From an uncultured Myxococcales bacterium (GTDB lineage: Bacteria > Myxococcota_A > UBA9042 > DTJE01), in NCBI GenBank assembly GCA_903857665.1, contig CAIOFV010000065.1, forward strand, positions 1 to 64,000: a DNA stretch of 64,000 bases. The letters are read 5' to 3'. The translations under genes and the position numbers were made by a program. How positions within the stretch are numbered: position 1 is the stretch's first letter; each line of letters opens with the position of its first letter. Below are positions 48,821 to 57,291 of this stretch, in pieces. The notes beneath the pieces are model-generated. The model was not told where the DNA came from. It did no database searches and worked only from the letters and a program-made list of their open reading frames with translations.

Positions 48821-50464
48821 TCAGCCCAGGCGGTGCTTCACGATCGCGTCCACCAGCTTCTCGGCGTAGTCGATGGAATACAGGACCTTGTCCACCTCGA
48901 GGTTCTCGGGGGTGTCGGATGGCATGTGGTAGTGCCGCGGCGCGCCGATTTCCGGGTCCACGCAGATCAGGCAGACGCCCTCCCACCCGCGGGCCAGGAA
49001 GGCCGACACGTCGGAGCCGCCAATCGGGATTTCGAAGCCCGTGACCTCGGCGAACCGCGGTTCCGAGGCGGTGACGTCCTTGCAGACCTGGTCCAGCCAC
49101 CCCGGGATCCGCCGCGCCACGATCTCGCCTTCCTCGACCGCGTAGCGCAGGTCGCCGTTGGCGAGGCCGTCCAGGCCCACCACCACGGTGCGGGTCTTGT
49201 CCCACTCGCCGTCGAAGTCCCGGGCGATCGCGTCGCCGCCGCCCAGGCTGGCTTCCTCGCAGCCCGTGGCGATGAAGACCAGTTCCACGTCCGGCCGCTT
49301 GCGGGCGACCAGGCGACGCGCCAGCAGCGGCAGCGCCGCCACGCCGGACAGGTCGTCGTTGGCACCGGGGACGATCGTGTTCCGCAGCACGATGTCGATG
49401 TTGGCAGCGGCCGAGCCCAGCGACGGGACGGTCAGCAGCCACTCCAGGGGCCGCAGCGGCAGGGCCAACGGCCCCAGGATCATCCGGACGATGTCCAGCG
49501 CCGCCAGCGCCACCTGTGTCCGCACGATCAGTTCCATCGACCGGTGGATGAACTTCAGGCCGAACGGCGGCTCCCGGCCCATGGCCTTGATGGTCCCGGG
49601 CCAGAAGGTGAAGCCCGTGAACGCGGCGTCCACGTGGGCGCACATCACGATGCGCAGGGCCGGCTGGGGCGTTTCGGCGGGCACGACGCCCAGGATGTTC
49701 CGCGACGGCTTGAAGCCCATCAGGCGGCGGCCGAGGTAGGCCTTCCGCGTGGACTCGAGGTAGTACGAAACCGCCGGCAGCAGGTGCAGCGGCAACGCCA
49801 ACGCGGGCGCGATGCCCGAAATCGCGGTACCCAGCAGCGCCGGGAGCGAGTGCAGCAGCGCGTTCGCGTACAGGTTGTCGCTGAACTCGAACGGGTGCTC
49901 GCGGATCGCCAGGCCCAGGCGCTCGAACTCGATACGCATCATTTCCGACGCGCGACGCTCGTCGTCGCTGCAGGGCTGGCGGCGCGGGCACTCGTTGACG
50001 ATGCGGGTGACCAGGTCCAGGACGTACGCGGATTCCTCCCCGCGGGACAGCCGGGCCGGCCCCTTCGGGGCGGGGGGAGGCGTCACGAGGGCGGGCGTCG
50101 GGGGTGGCACGGGCGCGGCCACGGGCCCTGCAACGGGGGCCGGAGGACGGGGCCGGGCAACCGGCGGTACCACCTTCACGGACGACGGCGCGACACGGGC
50201 GCGCGGGGCCGGCGCAGGGGCCGACCTCGTCGCGACCTTCTTCACGACCTTCTTCACGTCCGTCGTCGCGACCTTCTTCGCCGCCGTCGCCGGGACCTTC
50301 GTCGCGGGCGGGGCAACGGGCGCAGGCTTCGGCGCCCGCTTCACGCGGGGAGCGGGTGTCGCCGCGACCTCGACCTTCGCGGTCGCGTCTGCCGCGGTGG
50401 CCTTCGGTCCGGCCTTCCGGGGGGTCTTCGCCTTCGTTGCCTTCTGAACGGGGGTGTCCGCCAT
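48821..50464 (-). CDS. M28-family metallopeptidase with Lys/Ala/Pro-rich histone-H1-like tail
   Basis: 547 residues. Residues 1-75 are rich in Lys, Ala, Pro and Thr (KKVATTDVKKVVKKVATR), like histone H1 tails; residues 76-140 are a Pro/Ala/Val linker. The peptidase domain has zinc ligands in MCAHVDAAF, GANDDLSGVA, ATGCEEASLGG, GLDGL and HYHMPSDTPENL. Hydrophobic segments inside it (NALLHSLPALLGTAISG, and MILGPLALPLRPLEWLL) suggest membrane-inserted hairpins. M28 enzymes are aminopeptidases or carboxypeptidases. GGAGGAGGG precedes the ATG. The basic tail could bind nucleic acid, lipid head groups or polyphosphate; this is speculative. First gene of a pair with the lipase-like gene. Confidence 0.82.
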   Translation of the reverse strand: MADTPVQKATKAKTPRKAGPKATAADATAKVEVAATPAPRVKRAPKPAPVAPPATKVPATAAKKVATTDVKKVVKKVATRSAPAPAPRARVAPSSVKVVPPVARPRPPAPVAGPVAAPVPPPTPALVTPPPAPKGPARLSRGEESAYVLDLVTRIVNECPRRQPCSDDERRASEMMRIEFERLGLAIREHPFEFSDNLYANALLHSLPALLGTAISGIAPALALPLHLLPAVSYYLESTRKAYLGRRLMGFKPSRNILGVVPAETPQPALRIVMCAHVDAAFTGFTFWPGTIKAMGREPPFGLKFIHRSMELIVRTQVALAALDIVRMILGPLALPLRPLEWLLTVPSLGSAAANIDIVLRNTIVPGANDDLSGVAALPLLARRLVARKRPDVELVFIATGCEEASLGGGDAIARDFDGEWDKTRTVVVGLDGLANGDLRYAVEEGEIVARRIPGWLDQVCKDVTASEPRFAEVTGFEIPIGGSDVSAFLARGWEGVCLICVDPEIGAPRHYHMPSDTPENLEVDKVLYSIDYAEKLVDAIVKHRLG

Positions 50465-50487
50465 GGTGCCCTCCTCCGAATGCGCCG

Positions 50488-50516
50488 ATCATGCGTGAGG
50501 TCGTGCCCGTGCGCAA
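50488..50516 (-). promoter_or_regulatory. putative promoter of the M28 peptidase operon
   Basis: On the minus strand TTGCGC (50516-50511), 17-nt spacer, CATGAT (50493-50488), 23 nt before the start. The same TTGCGC with a 17-nt spacer precedes srkA. Confidence 0.35.
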
Positions 50517-50617
50517 TGGCCGAACAGTTGCAAGGATGGGAGTTGGCCGGCGATCCAGCGGTTGACTTCCGGTACCATCACGAAGGACTCTGTGCCGCGA
50601 TCTCGACGGAGGTTCCC

Positions 50618-52747
50618 GTGGGCCGCATCCCCGCCGCGTGCTGCATCGTCCTCCTCGCCGGCCTGGGCGGCGCGGCCCGGGCCGACGTCCGGATGGTGCC
50701 GTCCACCACCAAGGTCCTCGGGGGCGTCGTCCCCCCCGGCGCGCCCAGGGTCGACATCACGGGGGTCCGGAACGAATGGACCGCGTTCCAGGTGGTGGTG
50801 TCGGCGGACGGCGCTCCCCTCACCAACGTCGATGCCACGATGTCTGACCTGGCGGGGCCCGCCGGCGCCGTCATCCCCGGCACGTCCGTCGAGCGGTTCC
50901 GCGAGTACTTCGTGGACCTGACGTCGCACCAGTCCTACTGCGACGTGATCTTCAACCCCGACTGCGCCGACCACCCGGAATACATCCGACAGCCGGGCTG
51001 GTACCCGGATCCGCTGATCCCGTTTCGCGATCCCTACAGCGACGCCCATGGCCCGGTGGGCGCACCCTTCGACGTGGCCGTCGGCACCCCGCAGGTGATC
51101 TTCGCGGACCTCCAGGTCCCGACCGGGATCCCCGCGGGCGCCTACACGGGCGCTTTCACCGTCACCGGCGCCGCCGGAACCCTGGCGACGCTGCCGGTCT
51201 CGCTGGTCGTGTACGACGTGGACCTGCCCTCGAAGCGTTCGATCAGCACTGCCTTCAACTTCAGCGTTTCGGAACTGCCGAACTTCCATGGCGGGCCGGA
51301 CGGGGGCGACGCGGCCACGCGCGACCGGGTCTTCAGGAACTACGACCTGGAAATCCACAAGCACCGCATCGACTTCTCGCGCACGGGCCCGCGGATCGAT
51401 TTCCAGTTCGGTGCCGACGGGCACCTCGTTCCGCCGGACTACACCGCGTATGACGCCTACTGGAGGCCCCGCGTGGACGGCTCGTGGTATTCCGACGGCG
51501 CCGGCGTCCGGCGGTGGGACCTGGGCATGCTGAAGCCCGGAAGCGGCCTGAGCGGGTGGACCGACGCACAGCTCGCCGAGGTCGCACAGGACCTCGGAGG
51601 CCACCTGAAGGACACGGGGTTCCTGGACCACGTCTACATGTATGGCAGCGACGAGCCCTGGCTGCCCAACCATCGGGCGGACGGCTCGTACGCGGCGATC
51701 GTTGCCGACGTCGCACGCCTCCACGCGGCGACCGACCTGTTCAACGGCAAGGTGATGACCACCAGCCCATGGGTGCAGGAAATGGACGCCGCCGTGGACA
51801 TCTGGTGCCCGGACACCGCGATGTACGGCGCCAGTTTCTGGCCCGCGGGCACGTGGCCCGAAGCGGACAAGTACCGCGAGCTTCGGGCGGCCGGCCGGGA
51901 AGTCTGGTTCTACGTGTGCAACCAGAACTACCCCCCGCTGCTGGGCTACGACGTCGACAGCCCGGTCGGCTACGAGCCGCGCCTCGTGAAGTGGGGCGCC
52001 TGGCACGAAGGTGCGACGGGGTTCCTTTACTGGCGCATGACCTACTGGATGGAACCGGATCCGTGGGACGTGCTGGCGGACGTCCCGGGGTTCGGCGCGA
52101 CGCTGGCCCGCAACGGCGACGGGATCCTCGTGTACCCGGGCGACCACGATGGCACGCTGGGCCAGGACCCGCCGCCGCCCTGGGCGCCCATGGACGGGCC
52201 GCTGCCATCGCTGCGGCTGAAGCAGATCCGCGACGGCCTGGAGGACTGGGAACTGTTCCGGATGGCAACGGACCTTGGCGGCGAAGCATTCACGCGCAAG
52301 CAGGTCGAGCGCGCCTACCGCAACTTCGGGGATCCGCTGGACGACGACTTCGATCCCGCGAACCGGCCGTGGACACTGGACGACGCGGTGCTGCTGGACG
52401 CCCGCCAGCAGATCGCGCTGAAGGTCCAGTACCTGCTGCACCCGGGCCTGTACGCCGACCCGGAGGCGCCGACGCTTCCGGACGTCATCGAAGGCGGCGA
52501 CGAAGCGACCGCGGACGCGTTCGACGCGGCGGACTCGCCGGTCGCAACCGACGTGCCTGTCGCGACCGACCTCGCCGTGGAGGCCAAAGACGCGCCCGCC
52601 GCCGACGCGATCGGCCCGCTTCCCGATGCACCATCGAAGGGTACCGGGGGCTGCGCCGCGTCGGGCCGGGGCGACCCGTCGGGCGGGATGCTGCTGTCGA
52701 TCGCCGTGCTGGCCTTCGCCCTGGCGCACCGGCGCAGGGCTACTTGA
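50618..52747 (+). CDS. DUF4091-type secreted protein with MYXO-CTERM anchor
   Basis: 709 residues. Sec signal peptide (residues 1-22), a beta-sandwich region (about 25-205), then an alpha/beta region resembling DUF4091 glycoside-hydrolase-like proteins: LDHVYMYGSDEPW, TSPWVQEMDAAVDIWCPD, FYVCNQNYPP, WGAWHEGATGFLYWRMTYW and LRLKQIRDGLEDWELFRM. An Asp/Ala/Val tether (about 620-675) leads to the tail GTGGCAASGRG, hydrophobic helix, HRRRA, a MYXO-CTERM sorting signal. Expected at the cell surface acting on polysaccharide. GTG start at 50618 with GGAGG 5 nt upstream. Its last 8 bp overlap the convergent thioesterase gene. Confidence 0.82.
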   Translation: MGRIPAACCIVLLAGLGGAARADVRMVPSTTKVLGGVVPPGAPRVDITGVRNEWTAFQVVVSADGAPLTNVDATMSDLAGPAGAVIPGTSVERFREYFVDLTSHQSYCDVIFNPDCADHPEYIRQPGWYPDPLIPFRDPYSDAHGPVGAPFDVAVGTPQVIFADLQVPTGIPAGAYTGAFTVTGAAGTLATLPVSLVVYDVDLPSKRSISTAFNFSVSELPNFHGGPDGGDAATRDRVFRNYDLEIHKHRIDFSRTGPRIDFQFGADGHLVPPDYTAYDAYWRPRVDGSWYSDGAGVRRWDLGMLKPGSGLSGWTDAQLAEVAQDLGGHLKDTGFLDHVYMYGSDEPWLPNHRADGSYAAIVADVARLHAATDLFNGKVMTTSPWVQEMDAAVDIWCPDTAMYGASFWPAGTWPEADKYRELRAAGREVWFYVCNQNYPPLLGYDVDSPVGYEPRLVKWGAWHEGATGFLYWRMTYWMEPDPWDVLADVPGFGATLARNGDGILVYPGDHDGTLGQDPPPPWAPMDGPLPSLRLKQIRDGLEDWELFRMATDLGGEAFTRKQVERAYRNFGDPLDDDFDPANRPWTLDDAVLLDARQQIALKVQYLLHPGLYADPEAPTLPDVIEGGDEATADAFDAADSPVATDVPVATDLAVEAKDAPAADAIGPLPDAPSKGTGGCAASGRGDPSGGMLLSIAVLAFALAHRRRAT

Positions 52748-53537
52748 TCACCGCGACGGTCTGCTGGTTCAGCGCCAGCAGTCGGCCGTCCTCGCCGATC
52801 AGTTCCCGGAACTCCACCAGGTAGCCGTCCCGCCCCGCGACCACGCGTTCGTTGATGAATACCGGCGACGCCGGATCCAGCCCGTCCCACGTGCCCACGA
52901 TGTCGATGCTGAACGCCACCGTGGCCGTCGGCCGCGGGAACGCCAGGGTGCTGAAGATGGCGGGCCACCAGGTGTCGGCCATCGCCACCAGGAACGCCCC
53001 GTCACGCGCCGGGCCGGGCGCCTTCGGCCGCACCCAGCCGTGGGTCGCCGGCTGATCGTGCCCGGAAAACGGCAGCGGCCCGGTCGGGCGATATTCCATG
53101 TACCGAGTGAAGACGGGCGCCATGGGCAGCGGCAGTTCGAACACGGGCAGGTCCCGCCAGGAAGCCGCGACCTCGCGCCGGGCCGCAATGCCCAGGTCGT
53201 CGGACAGGCGCGGCCGCCCCAGGATCGCCACCGCGTGCGTCTTCACCTCGCCGTCCTGGACCAGGCGCGCCGCCAGCGTGGACATCCCGTTGCCGATGCG
53301 CAGCGGCTCCACGAGGATCGTCGCCTCGCCGGCCGGCACGACCCCACCCAGCGTGGCCATCAGCGTTCGCAGGATCCGATCCGGCGTCCCCGCGGCATGT
53401 TCCACGGCCCGCGCCATGGCCGCCAGCACCAGGCCTCCGTAAGCGCCGCGGCCCTGCTCCCAGCCTTCCGGCACCCTCCAGAGGTAGCGGCCCTCGCCGA
53501 TCGCCTCCGGCGTCGTGATCGTGGTCAGGTCGTCCAT
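52740..53537 (-). CDS. TesB-like acyl-CoA thioesterase
   Basis: 265 residues, double hot-dog fold of the acyl-CoA thioesterase II/4HBT_3 type. The first hot-dog has GRGAYGGLVLAAMARAVEH (active-site helix), the second ATVAFSIDIVGTWDG and AVAGRDGYLVEFREL-type strands (VVAGRDGYLVEFREL). It should release acids from acyl-CoA in the cytoplasm. GGGAGGCGAC precedes the ATG. Divergent from srkA; its stop codon overlaps the DUF4091 gene end by 8 bp. Confidence 0.85.
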   Translation of the reverse strand: MDDLTTITTPEAIGEGRYLWRVPEGWEQGRGAYGGLVLAAMARAVEHAAGTPDRILRTLMATLGGVVPAGEATILVEPLRIGNGMSTLAARLVQDGEVKTHAVAILGRPRLSDDLGIAARREVAASWRDLPVFELPLPMAPVFTRYMEYRPTGPLPFSGHDQPATHGWVRPKAPGPARDGAFLVAMADTWWPAIFSTLAFPRPTATVAFSIDIVGTWDGLDPASPVFINERVVAGRDGYLVEFRELIGEDGRLLALNQQTVAVIK

Positions 53538-53631
53538 GTCGCCTCCCTTCCGGCGTATTGTCGATACCTTGCCGCCGGCGCGCAACCTGCGCGCCTGCAC
53601 CGGGGTGCCCCGGTGTGCCCGGGGAGTCTCG

Positions 53632-53660
53632 TTGCGCCCGGACCCGCATCGGACTATCGT
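53632..53660 (+). promoter_or_regulatory. putative srkA promoter, leaderless transcript
   Basis: TTGCGC (53632-53637), 17-nt spacer, TATCGT (53655-53660). The start ATG is at 53667, 6 nt after the -10, exactly where transcription should begin, and no ribosome site precedes it. Confidence 0.4.
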
Positions 53661-53666
53661 GCACCC

Positions 53667-54812
53667 ATGGAAAGCCGCATCACGGACCTCTTCCTTTCCC
53701 TGACCCCCGAACGGGTGCTGGACGCCGTCGAAGCGGCGGGCCTGGACTGCGCGCCGGTGTGCCACCCTTTGAATTCCTTCGAGAATCGCGTCTACGACGT
53801 CCTGCTGCGTGACGGCAGTCGCATCGTCGCCAAGTTCTACCGGCCGGGCCGCTGGTCGCAGGCCCAGATCCAGGAAGAACACGCCTTCATGGCGGAACTG
53901 GTCGAGGACGAGGTGCCGATCTGCGGGTTGCGGCCCTTCCCGGACGGCACCACGCTGAAGCGCATCGACGACGTCTGGTACTGCCTGTACGACCGCTTCG
54001 GCGGCCGCGCGCCCGAGGACCTCGACGACGAAACGGTCGAGCGCCTGGGCATGATGGCGGCCCGCATCCACAACGTCGGCGCCCGCCGCGACGCGCCCGC
54101 CCGCATCCGTATCACCGCCGACACGTACATCCGCGACGACCTTGCGTGGCTGGCCCTGAATGACCTGCTGCCCGCGCACCTGCGGGGCCGCTTCACGAAG
54201 GCGGCCAACGCCATCGCGGATTTGGCCGATCGCCTGCTGAAGGGCGTGCCGACCTTCCGCATCCACGGGGACTTCCACGCGGGCAACGTGCTGGTCCGGG
54301 ACAACCGGTTCCACGTGCTGGACTTCGACGACATGGTGGTCGGCCCGGCGGTGCAGGACCTGTGGCTGCTGCTGCCCGGTCGCGACCCGCACACGATGCG
54401 GCAGCGCGAGGTCTTCCTGGAGGCGTACGAGCAGTTCAGGGCCTTCGACCGGTCCACGCTGGACCTGGTGGAACCGCTGCGGGGCATGCGTCGCGTGCAC
54501 TACGCGGCGTGGCTGGCCCGACGCTGGCATGACCCGATCTTCCCGGCCACCTGGCCGCAGTTCGGGACCGAGGACTGGTGGACGGCTGAAACGACGGACC
54601 TCGAAGACGTGCTGGCCCACGTGACGGAGGGCGGCGTCGCGACCGGGAACGGTCCGGACGACTCCGAGGCCCTGACCAACGCGGACCTCTTCTGGGACTG
54701 GGACGGGGCGCCCCAGTCCGTGGAAACGGCCGAGGTCCAGCCGGACTCGGCCGCCCCGTCGTTCGGCGGATCGACGTCCGACGGGACGACCTCGGACGAG
54801 GGCTTGCCCTGA
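53667..54812 (+). CDS. srkA: stress response kinase A (SrkA/YihE/RdoA family)
   Basis: 381 residues. APH-type fold of the SrkA family: CHPLNSFENRVYDVLLRDG, VAKFYRPGRWSQAQIQEEH (ATP-site Lys and Glu), FRIHGDFHAGNVL with catalytic Asp202, and VLDFDDMVVGPAVQDLW with metal-binding Asp219. SrkA phosphorylates protein Ser/Thr and counters stress-induced death in E. coli. This protein is about 50 residues longer than E. coli SrkA because of an acidic Ser/Asp/Gly-rich C-terminal tail (about 325-381). No Shine-Dalgarno sequence precedes the ATG (see the promoter). The methyltransferase gene follows after 34 bp. Confidence 0.9.
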   Translation: MESRITDLFLSLTPERVLDAVEAAGLDCAPVCHPLNSFENRVYDVLLRDGSRIVAKFYRPGRWSQAQIQEEHAFMAELVEDEVPICGLRPFPDGTTLKRIDDVWYCLYDRFGGRAPEDLDDETVERLGMMAARIHNVGARRDAPARIRITADTYIRDDLAWLALNDLLPAHLRGRFTKAANAIADLADRLLKGVPTFRIHGDFHAGNVLVRDNRFHVLDFDDMVVGPAVQDLWLLLPGRDPHTMRQREVFLEAYEQFRAFDRSTLDLVEPLRGMRRVHYAAWLARRWHDPIFPATWPQFGTEDWWTAETTDLEDVLAHVTEGGVATGNGPDDSEALTNADLFWDWDGAPQSVETAEVQPDSAAPSFGGSTSDGTTSDEGLP

Positions 54813-54846
54813 CGCTCGCCCCCCCCAACACGAAGGCAACACCTTG

Positions 54847-56025
54847 ATGGATTTCCACCTGTACGCCACCTGCCCCGACGAGATCGTCCCGACCCTCGTC
54901 GCGGAGATCGCCGAACTGGGCGGCACCGACATCCGGTCCGCCTACAAGGCCGTCCACTTCCACGCGACGAAGGAGGTCTACTACGCGGCGCATCGCCAGT
55001 TGCGCACCGCCAGCCGGCTGCTGCGCGTGGTCCGCGAAGCCGCCGCAGGCTCGTCGCAGATGCTGTACGACCAGGCCAGCCGCATCGCCTGGCCCGACCT
55101 GTTCGACACGACCCGTACCTTCGCCATCGACGCCATCGCCGCCGACGGCAAGGAATCGGCGCTTTCGGCATCGGACATCACGCGCCGGGTCCGCGAGGGC
55201 GTCGTGCAGTCGTTCACGCGACGCCAGTTGAAGGCGCCTCGGGTCGATGCCGAGGCCCCCCGGGTGACGATCGTCGCCTATGTCCAGAAGGGCCGCTGCA
55301 CGTTCGCGATCGATTCCACCGGCAAGAGCATGGACAAGCGCGGGTACCGTCTGGAGGGCCACCCCGCTCCCCTGAAGGAAACGCTGGCCGCCGCGATCCT
55401 GCGCATGCTGGAGTACGACGGCACCCGGCCGCTGCTGGACCCCATGTGCGGCAGCGGCACGTTTCCGATCGAGGCCGCGATGATCGCGCTGCACAAGGCG
55501 CCGCTGATCCACCGGGGCAAGGGCGAGTTCGGCATCGAATGGCTGTCGGATTTCGATCGTGAACTGTGGCGGGCCACCGAGGAGCGCCAGCGAACCGAGC
55601 GCGTGCCCGCAACGCCGGCGCCCATCTTCGCGTCGGACATCGACCCGAAGTTCGTGGACCTGTCCCGCAGGGATGCACTGCGCGCCCGCGTCGAGCGCGA
55701 CATCCAGTTCTCGGTGCAGTCGTTCCTGGACCAGCGGGCCCCGGCGGCGAGCGGCCTGCTGGTGGCGAACCTGCCCTACGGCACGCGCATCGGCGGCACC
55801 CCCGACGACGTGAAGCAGTTGTACAGCGACATCGGCGACACCCTGAAGCGCCACTTCCAGGGATGGACGGCGGCCCTCCTGGTCGCGCAGGATTCCCCGC
55901 ACAAGTTCGTCGGGCTCAAGCCGAACCGCAAGATCGCCCTGATGAACGGCACGATCCCGGCGTGGCTGCTGGTGTACGAGATCCGGGCGTGGCGCCCGAA
56001 GGTCGCCGAGCCCCAGGAAGCGTGA
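54847..56025 (+). CDS. THUMP-domain class I rRNA methyltransferase (RlmL/YcbY N-half-like)
   Basis: 392 residues. N-terminal THUMP RNA-binding domain (about 1-165, starting FHLYATCPDEIVPTLVAEI), then a Rossmann methyltransferase: KRGYRLEGHPAPLKETLAAA, SAM motif DPMCGSGTFPIEAAMIA from residue 198, acidic loop SDIDPKF, and catalytic NLPYG at Asn308, the variant seen in guanine-N2 rRNA methyltransferases. It probably makes m2G in 23S rRNA, as RlmL does for G2445. E. coli RlmL is fused to RlmK; this protein is the N-half alone. The start at 54847 is preferred over the adjoining TTG. It ends 3 bp from the convergent YaiI/YqxD gene. Confidence 0.9.
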   Translation: MDFHLYATCPDEIVPTLVAEIAELGGTDIRSAYKAVHFHATKEVYYAAHRQLRTASRLLRVVREAAAGSSQMLYDQASRIAWPDLFDTTRTFAIDAIAADGKESALSASDITRRVREGVVQSFTRRQLKAPRVDAEAPRVTIVAYVQKGRCTFAIDSTGKSMDKRGYRLEGHPAPLKETLAAAILRMLEYDGTRPLLDPMCGSGTFPIEAAMIALHKAPLIHRGKGEFGIEWLSDFDRELWRATEERQRTERVPATPAPIFASDIDPKFVDLSRRDALRARVERDIQFSVQSFLDQRAPAASGLLVANLPYGTRIGGTPDDVKQLYSDIGDTLKRHFQGWTAALLVAQDSPHKFVGLKPNRKIALMNGTIPAWLLVYEIRAWRPKVAEPQEA

Positions 56026-56028
56026 CGA

Positions 56029-56541
56029 TCAACGGCTTCCCGATTCGGGGTCCACGACCGTCACGTGCCGTGCCGTCACGCCCACGCCATCCCGCAACTG
56101 CCGCGTCAGCACCCGGTCCAGCGCCGATGCGAACGCCTGCCGATCCTTCGGCGAATACGGCCGCGGGCCGCCCGTTTCGACCCCCGAGGAACGCAGGCCG
56201 TCCATGAAGTCCCGCACCGACAGGCGCTCGGCGATGTTGGCCTCGCCGTACTCGCGGCCTCGCGGGTCGATCACGATCACCTGACGCCCGACCAGGATCG
56301 CGGCCAGCGGGATGTCGGCCGTGACCGCCACGTCGCCGGCGACCGCGCGCTCGGCGATGTGTCGGTCCGCCACGTCGGGCCCGCCCTCCACCACCACGGC
56401 GCGCACGGTCGGATGATGCCGGGGCACGGCCAGGTGCTGGTTCGCCACCAGCACCGTCTGCAGCCCCAGGCGCTTCGCGGCCCGGAACACGATGTCCTTC
56501 GCGTCCCGGGGCGCGGCGTCCGCGTCGATCCACAGCGTCAT
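56029..56541 (-). CDS. YaiI/YqxD family (DUF188) protein
   Basis: 170 residues. Matches the DUF188 family over its length: [20 protein letters not shown] at the start, [37 protein letters not shown], and [23 protein letters not shown]. The fold is NYN/PIN-like, hinting at a nuclease, but the biochemical role is not established. The start at 56541 has GAGGTGCGC upstream; the frame is open to 56616 without family similarity. Divergent from the rubrerythrin gene. Confidence 0.9.
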   Translation of the reverse strand: MTLWIDADAAPRDAKDIVFRAAKRLGLQTVLVANQHLAVPRHHPTVRAVVVEGGPDVADRHIAERAVAGDVAVTADIPLAAILVGRQVIVIDPRGREYGEANIAERLSVRDFMDGLRSSGVETGGPRPYSPKDRQAFASALDRVLTRQLRDGVGVTARHVTVVDPESGSR

Positions 56542-56618
56542 GCGCACCTCGTCCTGCGTGACTCTATCCGACCGACGCGGTTTCGTCGCCCCGGACCTCG
56601 CCCCCCCCATTTGCACCC

Positions 56619-56647
56619 TTGTCGCCCGTTGCGGCCCCCGCTAGACT
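56619..56647 (+). promoter_or_regulatory. putative rubrerythrin promoter
   Basis: TTGTCG (56619-56624), 17-nt spacer, TAGACT (56642-56647), 38 nt before the start codon. One of the better -35/-10 pairs in the window. Confidence 0.45.
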
Positions 56648-56685
56648 CCGGCCATCGGCGCCCTTCCCTACTCCGGAGGAATGTC

Positions 56686-57252
56686 ATGGAATTCAAGGGA
56701 TCCCGTACCGAGCTGAACCTGCTGGCGTCCTTCGCCGGCGAGTCCCAGGCCCGCAACCGCTACACCTACTTCGCGTCCAAGGCGCGCAAGGAGGGATTCG
56801 TCCGGATCGCACAGGTCTTCGAGGAAACCGCGGACCAGGAAAAGGAGCACGCGAAGCGTTTCTTCAGCCAACTGAAGGGCGGCGACGTCGAATTGACGGC
56901 GACGTTCCCGGCCGGCGTCGTCGGCACCACGGAAGAAAACCTGTGCGCCGCCGCGGCCGGCGAGAACCACGAGTGGACGTCGATGTACCCCGAGTTCGCC
57001 CGCATCGCCCGCGAGGAAGGGTTCACGGCGGCGGCGTTCATCTGGGAAGCGATCACGGTGGCCGAAAGGAACCACGAGCGGCGCTATCTGAAACTGCTCG
57101 ACGAGGTCACCCGGAAGCAGGTATTCCACAAGGACGCGCCCACCACGTGGCGCTGCCTGAATTGCGGGTACGTGCACGAAGGGCCCGACGCCCCGGCGGC
57201 CTGCCCCGCGTGCGCCCATCCGCAGGCGTACTTCGAGGTGAACCGGTTCTAG
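56686..57252 (+). CDS. rbr: rubrerythrin
   Basis: 188 residues. The N-terminal four-helix ferritin-like domain carries di-iron ligands in LASFAGESQARNRY, EETADQEKEHAKRF, AGENHEW and ITVAERNHERRY; the C-terminal rubredoxin-like knuckle pair is WRCLNCGYVHEG and ACPACAHPQAYFE. Rubrerythrin reduces hydrogen peroxide in the cytoplasm of organisms that meet low oxygen. CGGAGGA lies 6 nt before the ATG at 56686. With srkA and the NifU-type system nearby, it fits an oxygen-sensitive or microaerobic lifestyle, though that is inference. Confidence 0.96.
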   Translation: MEFKGSRTELNLLASFAGESQARNRYTYFASKARKEGFVRIAQVFEETADQEKEHAKRFFSQLKGGDVELTATFPAGVVGTTEENLCAAAAGENHEWTSMYPEFARIAREEGFTAAAFIWEAITVAERNHERRYLKLLDEVTRKQVFHKDAPTTWRCLNCGYVHEGPDAPAACPACAHPQAYFEVNRF

Positions 57253-57291
57253 GGTCCGTCGCCGCCCGCCGCCGCGCTCCTCGTCGATGCG

